DNA from: Streptomyces sp. NBC_01294
GTDB taxonomy: Bacteria; Actinomycetota; Actinomycetes; Streptomycetales; Streptomycetaceae
NCBI RefSeq assembly: GCF_035917235.1
Contig: NZ_CP108423.1
Location: 4,989,501-5,053,500 of the forward strand
Length of the DNA: 64,000 nt
Direction: 5' to 3'
Part shown: positions 58,999 through 64,000 of the stretch, in pieces
Layout: each line of letters starts with the position of its first letter
Position numbering within the stretch: position 1 is the first letter of the stretch
Notes under the pieces: model-generated
Databases searched by the model: none
Seen by the model: the letters and a program-made list of their open reading frames with translations, nothing else
What the model was told of the DNA's origin: nothing
Made by a program: the position numbers and the translations under genes

Positions 58999-60273
58999 AT
59001 GACAGAGAACAAGCGGACCCGCCAGCCCAACGGCCGCAGCTCCATCTATCTCGGGAAGGACGGAAAGTGGCACGGCCGCGTCACGGTCGGCGTGCGCGAC
59101 GACGGCTCACCTGACCGGCGCCACGTCGAGCGCAAGACCCGTGCCGAAGTCACGACCGCCGTACGGAAACTGGAGAAGGAGCGAGAGGCTAAGGCGGTGC
59201 GGAAGCCGGGCAAGGCCATGACGGTCAAGGCCTGGCTGACGCACTGGATCGAGAACGTCGCCCCGCTCGGGGTCAACGACAACACGATGGTCGGGTACGG
59301 AGTCGCCGTGCGAAAGCACCTCATCCCCGGCCTGGGAGCTCACCGTCTCGACAGGCTCACGCCCGAGCACATCGAGATCTTCTACGCGAAGATGCAGGCC
59401 AACGGCAGCAAGCCCGCGACTGCCCATCAGGTGCACCGCACCTTCCGCACCGCCCTCAATGAGGCCGTACGCCGCGGGCATCTCGGCAAGAACCCGGTCC
59501 AGTTGGCCAAGGCGCCGAAGACGGGCGACTACGAGGCGGAGCCCTACACCGTTAAAGAGGTACAGCGGCTGCTGGAGGCCTCTGGTCGGCAGCGGAATTC
59601 TGCGCGCTGGGCCGTCGCGCTCGCCCTCGGGCTGCGTCAGGGGGAGGTGCTGGCCCTGAAGTGGGATGACGTAGATCTTGAGGGTGGGTTCCTTGTGGTC
59701 CGCCGTAGTCGCCACCGCCCGCAGTACGCGCACGGGTGCAGCGCCCCCTGCGGCCGGAAGGCCGGGTACTGCCCGGAGAAGCGGCGCAGCAACCCGGAGA
59801 CCTCCGTCACCAAGTCGCGTGCCGGTCGCCGCGCGGTCGGTCTCCCGGAACAGCTCGTTGACCTACTGCGAGCCCACCGCGAGGCCCAGGACGCGGAGCG
59901 ACAGGCAGTTGGGAAGCGCTGGGTAGAAGGGGAGTGGGTGTTCCCCGACGAGCACGGGCGCAGCCCCTCGCACCGAAGGGACTGGGCGGAGTGGAAGGCC
60001 CTGCTCGTGGAAGCGAAGGTTCGTGACGGACGGCTCCACGACGCACGGCACACTGCGGCCACGGTGCTGCTCATCCTCGGAGTGCCCGAGCGGGCCGTGA
60101 TGGGCCTCATGGGATGGTCGACCACGGCCATGGCCGCGCGGTATCAGCACATGGTCGACGCAGTGCGGACCGACGTGGCGAGGCAGGTCGACGGACTGAT
60201 CTGGAAGACCGAGACGGACCGGCCGGATGAGGACGACGACGGTGCGGCCGGCGTGCTCGTACCGGCCAACTGA
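58999..60273 (+). CDS. int: Tyrosine site-specific integrase
   Basis: 424-residue tyrosine recombinase. The N-terminal AP2-like arm-binding domain covers about 10-60 (SSIYLGKDGKWHGRVTVG), the core-binding SAM-like domain about 75-165. The catalytic domain has Arg213 (LGLRQGEVLALKW), His347-x2-Arg350 (HDARH) and nucleophile Tyr382 (AARYQHM), all present. A cysteine-rich insertion (HGCSAPCGRKAGYC) near 250 is common in AICE integrases. ATG 58999 is chosen with GAAGGGG upstream. It lies beside its att site in the tRNA. Confidence 0.94.
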   Translation: MTENKRTRQPNGRSSIYLGKDGKWHGRVTVGVRDDGSPDRRHVERKTRAEVTTAVRKLEKEREAKAVRKPGKAMTVKAWLTHWIENVAPLGVNDNTMVGYGVAVRKHLIPGLGAHRLDRLTPEHIEIFYAKMQANGSKPATAHQVHRTFRTALNEAVRRGHLGKNPVQLAKAPKTGDYEAEPYTVKEVQRLLEASGRQRNSARWAVALALGLRQGEVLALKWDDVDLEGGFLVVRRSRHRPQYAHGCSAPCGRKAGYCPEKRRSNPETSVTKSRAGRRAVGLPEQLVDLLRAHREAQDAERQAVGKRWVEGEWVFPDEHGRSPSHRRDWAEWKALLVEAKVRDGRLHDARHTAATVLLILGVPERAVMGLMGWSTTAMAARYQHMVDAVRTDVARQVDGLIWKTETDRPDEDDDGAAGVLVPAN

Positions 60274-60289
60274 GACGGGAACTGAGACG
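60271..60289. other. Right integrase arm-site pair
   Basis: TGAGACGGGAACTGAGACG overlaps the int stop and repeats the direct pairs of the left end (41452, 43647). It lies about 100 bp from the core. Confidence 0.6.
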
Positions 60290-60300
60290 AACAGCCGAAT

Positions 60301-60328
60301 GGGCGGCACCCCGGGTGGGGTGCCGCCC
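60301..60328 (+). terminator. Integrase gene terminator
   Basis: A 12-bp perfect stem (GGGCGGCACCCC) with a four-base loop, followed by ATTTGTTTT. It insulates the tRNA gene from int transcription. Confidence 0.88.
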
Positions 60329-60354
60329 ATTTGTTTTGGCTGGTCGGGCCATTA

Positions 60355-60397
60355 GAAGCCGTGACCGGAATCGAACCGGCGTAACTCGCTTTGCAGG
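60355..60397. other. attR: 43-bp repeat within the intact tRNA-Cys
   Basis: Identical to 41292-41334, ending in the anticodon loop (TTTGCAGG). The element supplies the tRNA 3' half here, so the gene stays functional. Confidence 0.93.
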
Positions 60398-60427
60398 CGA
60401 GTCCCTCAACCACTCGGGCACACGGCT
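60356..60427 (-). tRNA. tRNA-Cys(GCA)
   Basis: Read on the minus strand. The acceptor AGCCGTG pairs perfectly with CACGGCT. A three-pair D stem, anticodon stem CTCGC/GCGAG with loop CTGCAAA (anticodon GCA) and T-arm GCCGG-TTCGATT-CCGGT follow. The discriminator is U73, the identity base of tRNA-Cys. CCA is not encoded. It hosts the AICE in its 3' half. Confidence 0.92.
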
Positions 60428-60609
60428 GTGAGGTGGTGATGTCCATGACCGTACGGGGGGTCCCCGGGGCGGGGAAGGGCTTCGGGGGCGCCGCAATGTG
60501 ACTGCCATGCCGCGTTCACACGGGACCGTGGGACTAGGTCTCGGGGACCAGGGCGGGATCCGTCGAATTGACAGGGTCACAGAGCGGGTACGCACCTTAC
60601 TCTGGGGCG

Positions 60610-62073
60610 ATGAGCGCCCTAGAACCCCGTGTGCCCCAGAGAACCGCGCCGGTCCCGCCCCTGCCGCAGGACGGGATCCTGGGGCCCGCGTACCGGACGA
60701 TCAGCATCGGGATCATCTCCGTCGTCTTCCTGATCGCCTTCGAGGCCACCGCCGTGGGCACGGCCATGCCCGTCGCCGCGCGGGAGCTGGACGGGATCGG
60801 GCTCTACGCGTTCGCCTTCTCCGCCTACTTCACGACCAGCCTCTTCGGCATGGTCCTGGCCGGGCAGTGGGCGGACCGGCAGGGGCCGCTGCGGCCGCTG
60901 GCCGTCGGCATCGCCTCGTTCGCCTCGGGGCTCGTCGTCTCCGGGACCGCCGGGGCCATGTGGGTGTTCGTCCTGGGCCGGGCCGTGCAGGGCTTCGGCG
61001 GCGGGCTGGTCATCGTCGCCCTGTACGTGGTGGTCAGCCGGGCCTACGAGGAGCGCGTGCGCCCCGCCATCATGGCCGCCTTCGCCGCGTGCTGGGTGGT
61101 CCCCTCGATCGTCGGCCCGCTGGCCTCGGGCACGGTCACCGAGCACCTCGGCTGGCGGTGGGTGTTCCTCGGGATACCGGCGCTCGTCGTCGTACCGCTG
61201 ATCGTGGCCCTGCCCGCGATACGGCGGACCGCGTCCGGGCCCGTCGACCCCGACGCGCCGCCCGCGGCCTTCGACCGGCGCCGGATCCGGCTGGCCCTCG
61301 GCATCTCGGCGGGCGCGGGTCTCCTCCAGTACGCCGCCCAGGACCTGCGGTGGCTGTCGCTGGCACCGGGCATCGCCGGCGCGGCCCTGCTGGTGCCCGC
61401 CGTGCTCGGGCTGCTGCCGCGCGGGACCTACCGGGCGCGGCGCGGACTGCCGTCCGTGGTGCTGTTGCGCGGGGTGGCCGCGGGTTCCTTCATCGCGGCG
61501 GAGAGCTTCGTACCGCTGATGCTGGTCACCCAGCGGGGGCTGAGCCCGACGATGGCCGGGTTCTCCCTCGCGCTCGGCGGGGTGACCTGGGCGGGCGGCT
61601 CGTGGGTGCAGTCGAAGGGGCGGATGGCCCCGTACCGGGAACGGCTCATGGTGACCGGCATGGTGCTGGTGGCGCTCGCCATCGCCGCGGCCCCCGCCGT
61701 GCTGATCGAGTCCGTGCCGGTGTGGACGCTGGCGCTGGCCTGGGCGGTCGGCTGCCTCGGCATGGGGCTGGTGATCGGCTCGACGAGCGTGCTGCTGCTG
61801 AAGCTGTCGGCGCCGGAGGAGGCGGGCTCGAACTCCGCCTCGCTGCAGATCTCGGACGCGCTGGCGAACGTGGTGCTGCTGGCCGGCGGGGGCGCCGCCT
61901 TCGCCGCACTGGGGGGCGGCGCGGTGGGCGCCGCGCACGCCGTCACCGCCGGGGGCACGGCCTCGCACCCCGCCGCGTTCGTCGTGGTGTTCCTGCCGAT
62001 GGCGTGCGTGGCGCTGGTGGGGGCCTGGGTCGCGACCCGGCTGGAGCCCGTCCCAGCGCCTGCCGCAATGTAG
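60610..62073 (+). CDS. MFS transporter, drug-exporter type
   Basis: 487-residue transporter with about 12-14 membrane helices. The N-terminal half has the family loop GMVLAGQWADRQGPLRPLAVG after helix 2 and the promiscuous-exporter segment LGRAVQGFGGGLVIVALYVVVSRAY. TACTCT (60598-60603) lies 6 nt before ATG 60610, suggesting a leaderless transcript. The substrate is unknown; antibiotic or metabolite efflux is most likely by family. It is the first chromosomal gene right of the element. Confidence 0.87.
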   Translation: MSALEPRVPQRTAPVPPLPQDGILGPAYRTISIGIISVVFLIAFEATAVGTAMPVAARELDGIGLYAFAFSAYFTTSLFGMVLAGQWADRQGPLRPLAVGIASFASGLVVSGTAGAMWVFVLGRAVQGFGGGLVIVALYVVVSRAYEERVRPAIMAAFAACWVVPSIVGPLASGTVTEHLGWRWVFLGIPALVVVPLIVALPAIRRTASGPVDPDAPPAAFDRRRIRLALGISAGAGLLQYAAQDLRWLSLAPGIAGAALLVPAVLGLLPRGTYRARRGLPSVVLLRGVAAGSFIAAESFVPLMLVTQRGLSPTMAGFSLALGGVTWAGGSWVQSKGRMAPYRERLMVTGMVLVALAIAAAPAVLIESVPVWTLALAWAVGCLGMGLVIGSTSVLLLKLSAPEEAGSNSASLQISDALANVVLLAGGGAAFAALGGGAVGAAHAVTAGGTASHPAAFVVVFLPMACVALVGAWVATRLEPVPAPAAM

Positions 62074-62101
62074 TACCACGGTGGCCCCACCCTGGTGGTA
62101 C
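62073..62101. promoter_or_regulatory. Toxin-antitoxin operator
   Basis: GTACCAC (62073-62079) faces GTGGTAC (62095-62101) with inner CGGTGG/CCACC symmetry, 10 bp before the antitoxin ATG. A ribbon-helix-helix antitoxin would bind here for autoregulation. Confidence 0.65.
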
Positions 62102-62110
62102 CGTTTTGGT

Positions 62111-62314
62111 ATGGCGATGAACCTGCGTCTCCGTGACGACCAGCAAGAGGCCCTCAAGATCCGCGCTGAGGAGGAGGGCCGCAGTATGCACGCCATAGTG
62201 CTTCAGGCGATCGACCGCTATCTCGACCAGGAGGCGGATCGCGAGACGGTCCGCCGGCTGGGCGAGAAATACGCCAAGGGTCACGCCGACCTGCTGCGCC
62301 GCCTGGGGGAGTGA
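62111..62314 (+). CDS. Ribbon-helix-helix antitoxin
   Basis: 67 residues. The N-terminal MAMNLRLRDDQQEALKIRAEEEGRSMHAIVLQAIDRYL is a typical Arc/CopG-like DNA-binding fold, followed by a helical toxin-binding tail. The stop is immediately followed by the Doc gene start. No clear ribosome site precedes ATG 62111. It neutralises the downstream Doc toxin and represses the operon. Confidence 0.88.
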   Translation: MAMNLRLRDDQQEALKIRAEEEGRSMHAIVLQAIDRYLDQEADRETVRRLGEKYAKGHADLLRRLGE

Positions 62315-62698
62315 GTGAAGTACCTGACCGTCCAGGAAGCCCTGGACCTGGCTGAGCTCGCCATGGCGGGACAGCAGGTCGCGGTCCGCGACCTGGGCCT
62401 GCTCAGCTCCGCCGTGCACCGGCCGCAGTCGCAGATGTTCGGGGTCGAGGCGTACACGGACCTGTTCGAGAAGGCGGGCGCACTGCTCCAGTCGCTCGCC
62501 GTCAATCACCCCTTGGTCGACGGCAACAAGCGCATGGCGTGGATGTGCACCGTCGTGTTCCTCGACTTCAACGGGACCGACATGATCGACGTCGACCAGG
62601 ACGAGTCGTACAAGCTGGTGATCGAAGTGGCGACCGGCAGCCTCGAGGACGTGGCGCAGATCGCGCGCCGGCTCCGGTCGCTGCACGAAGCGATGTGA
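62315..62698 (+). CDS. doc: Doc-type toxin (Fic fold)
   Basis: 127-residue Fic/Doc protein. The active-site motif HPLVDGNKRMA (consensus HxF-x-DGNKR) is intact, so it should phosphorylate EF-Tu like Doc of phage P1 and stop translation. The GTG start at 62315 follows directly after the antitoxin stop, giving translational coupling. The pairing of Doc with a ribbon-helix-helix antitoxin rather than Phd is a known variant. It lies on the chromosome 1.9 kb outside the AICE boundary. Confidence 0.9.
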   Translation: MKYLTVQEALDLAELAMAGQQVAVRDLGLLSSAVHRPQSQMFGVEAYTDLFEKAGALLQSLAVNHPLVDGNKRMAWMCTVVFLDFNGTDMIDVDQDESYKLVIEVATGSLEDVAQIARRLRSLHEAM

Positions 62699-62834
62699 CG
62701 CTCGCCGCACCCGCCGAGGTCACGGGCCTGTCCCTCCGCGAGGGGCGGGCCCGTCCCGGTAGGGTGGCCCGGTTGTCCTACGTACGACTGCCTGCCACCC
62801 GTACCAGATACACCGAGAGCACGAACCGGAGACC

Positions 62835-64000
62835 GTGACTACTACCGCCTCCCACCACCTCTCACCCGCCTTCCCCGGCCGTGCCCCCTGGGGTACCGCC
62901 AGTGCGCTGCGCGCCTGGCAGCAGGGGGCGCTGGACCGCTACATCCAGACCCAGCCGCGGGACTTCCTCGCGGTCGCGACGCCCGGCGCAGGCAAGACCA
63001 CCTTCGCGCTGACCCTCGCCTCCTGGCTGCTGCACCACCACGTCGTCCAGCAGGTGACCGTGGTCGCGCCGACCGAACACCTCAAGAAGCAGTGGGCGGA
63101 GGCGGCGGCGAGGATAGGCATCCGACTCGACCCCGAGTACTCCGCCGGACCGCTCAGCAAGGACTACCACGGGGTCGCCGTCACCTACGCCGGTGTCGGC
63201 GTGCGGCCGATGCTGCACCGCAACCGCTGCGAGCAGCGCAAGACCCTGGTGATCCTCGACGAGATCCACCACGCCGGCGACTCGAAGTCCTGGGGCGAGG
63301 CCTGCCAGGAGGCCTTCGACCCGGCGACCCGGCGCCTGGCCCTGACCGGCACGCCCTTCCGGTCCGACACCAACCCCATCCCCTTCGTCACCTACGAAGA
63401 GGGCAACGACGGCATCCGGCGGTCGTCCGCCGACTACACCTACGGCTACGGCAACGCGCTCGGCGACGGCGTCGTCCGGCCTGTCATCTTCCTCTCCTAC
63501 AGCGGCAACATGCGCTGGCGGACCAAGGCCGGCGACGAGATCGCCGCCCGGCTCGGCGAGCCGATGACCAAGGACGCCATCTCGCAGGCCTGGCGCACGG
63601 CGCTGGACCCGCGCGGCGACTGGATGCCGAACGTGCTGCGCGCCGCCGACCAGCGGCTGACGGAGGTCAGGAAGGGCATCCCGGACGCGGGCGGCCTCGT
63701 CATCGCCGCCGACCAGGACTCGGCGCGCGCCTACGCCAAGCTGCTGCGGGAGATCACCGGCAGCAAGGCGACCGTGGTGCTCTCCGACGACACCGGCGCC
63801 TCGAAGCGGATCGACGAGTTCAGCGCGGACGGCAGCCGCTGGATGGTCGCGGTCCGCATGGTGTCCGAGGGCGTCGACGTGCCGCGCCTCGCGGTCGGCG
63901 TGTACGCGACGACGATCTCCACCCCGCTGTTCTTCGCCCAGGCCGTCGGGCGCTTCGTGCGTTCGCGCCGGCGCGGCGAGACGGCCTCCGTGTTCCTTCC
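62835..64000 (+). CDS. DEAD/DEAH-box helicase (partial, runs off the window)
   Basis: The frame opens at GTG 62835 (CCGGAG upstream) and is still open at the window end, giving 388 codons. Superfamily 2 motifs: a Q-like region (RAWQQGALDRYIQTQ), Walker A (TPGAGKTT), VVAPTEHLKKQW, DEIHHAGD (motif II), LTGTPFRSD (motif III-like) and, near the end, MVSEGVDVPRL and QAVGRFVRSRR. It resembles the Streptomyces DEAD/DEAH helicases of the UvsW/RadD type. The C-terminus is not visible. Confidence 0.88.
   Translation, partial: MTTTASHHLSPAFPGRAPWGTASALRAWQQGALDRYIQTQPRDFLAVATPGAGKTTFALTLASWLLHHHVVQQVTVVAPTEHLKKQWAEAAARIGIRLDPEYSAGPLSKDYHGVAVTYAGVGVRPMLHRNRCEQRKTLVILDEIHHAGDSKSWGEACQEAFDPATRRLALTGTPFRSDTNPIPFVTYEEGNDGIRRSSADYTYGYGNALGDGVVRPVIFLSYSGNMRWRTKAGDEIAARLGEPMTKDAISQAWRTALDPRGDWMPNVLRAADQRLTEVRKGIPDAGGLVIAADQDSARAYAKLLREITGSKATVVLSDDTGASKRIDEFSADGSRWMVAVRMVSEGVDVPRLAVGVYATTISTPLFFAQAVGRFVRSRRRGETASVFL

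Overview
This window is chromosomal DNA from a Streptomyces-type actinobacterium. GC content is very high, starts are often GTG or TTG, several promoters are leaderless, and the gene order (two Ser/Thr kinases, prfB, ftsE-ftsX, smpB-ssrA, narK-nnaR, a HelD-type helicase, malic enzyme, HU, murA, a GH20 hexosaminidase) is one I recall from the Streptomyces core chromosome. All calls come from reading the sequence and translations; no database search was run.

Layout. 1-10.5 kb: a truncated FtsK-like gene, kinases PkaA and PkaB, a 2-oxoglutarate oxygenase, release factor 2, FtsE/FtsX, an S41 protease lipoprotein and SmpB, followed by tmRNA at 10.56-10.95 kb. 11-21.6 kb: an orphan antitoxin between two copies of one terminator, a secreted collagen-like protein, a divergent MFS/LysR pair, nitrate transporter NarK with regulator NnaR, a GNAT enzyme, a CGNR regulator and a HelD-like ATPase. 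21.7-28.7 kb: a possible small RNA with a very strong terminator, malic enzyme, HU, MurA, YqgE, DUF3039 and beta-N-acetylhexosaminidase. 29-34.5 kb: a three-gene molybdenum hydroxylase operon whose iron-sulfur subunit carries about 540 extra disordered residues and whose large subunit seems to lack the catalytic Glu. 34.7-41.2 kb: a small type VII secretion-like locus (two WXG-like pairs around a mycosin, then a lipoprotein) with no ATPase gene in the window.

41.29-60.40 kb is an integrated actinomycete integrative and conjugative element (AICE) in a tRNA-Cys(GCA) gene. It is bounded by a 43-bp direct repeat of the tRNA 3' half and has int and xis next to the intact tRNA. The core module holds a primase-polymerase with a DUF3987 partner, an FtsK-like TraB transfer ATPase, spread-type membrane proteins, an iteron-like origin candidate, a clt-like repeat block and a GntR regulator with three operators. 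The left 7 kb is less GC-rich cargo: a cytoplasmic trypsin-like protease, a TPR-gene relic, and four minus-strand genes (class IV aminotransferase, XRE-SUMF1 fusion, RX4H HEPN-like protein, lipoprotein). A second, decayed attachment-site arm at 43.5 kb suggests that two elements once stood in tandem. The element also carries an intact GGDEF protein.

60.4-64 kb returns to the chromosome: an MFS exporter, a ribbon-helix-helix/Doc toxin-antitoxin pair, and a DEAD/DEAH helicase cut by the window end.

The best candidates for something undescribed are the four-gene cargo operon, the paired same-loop hairpins inside the element, and the fused iron-sulfur subunit.
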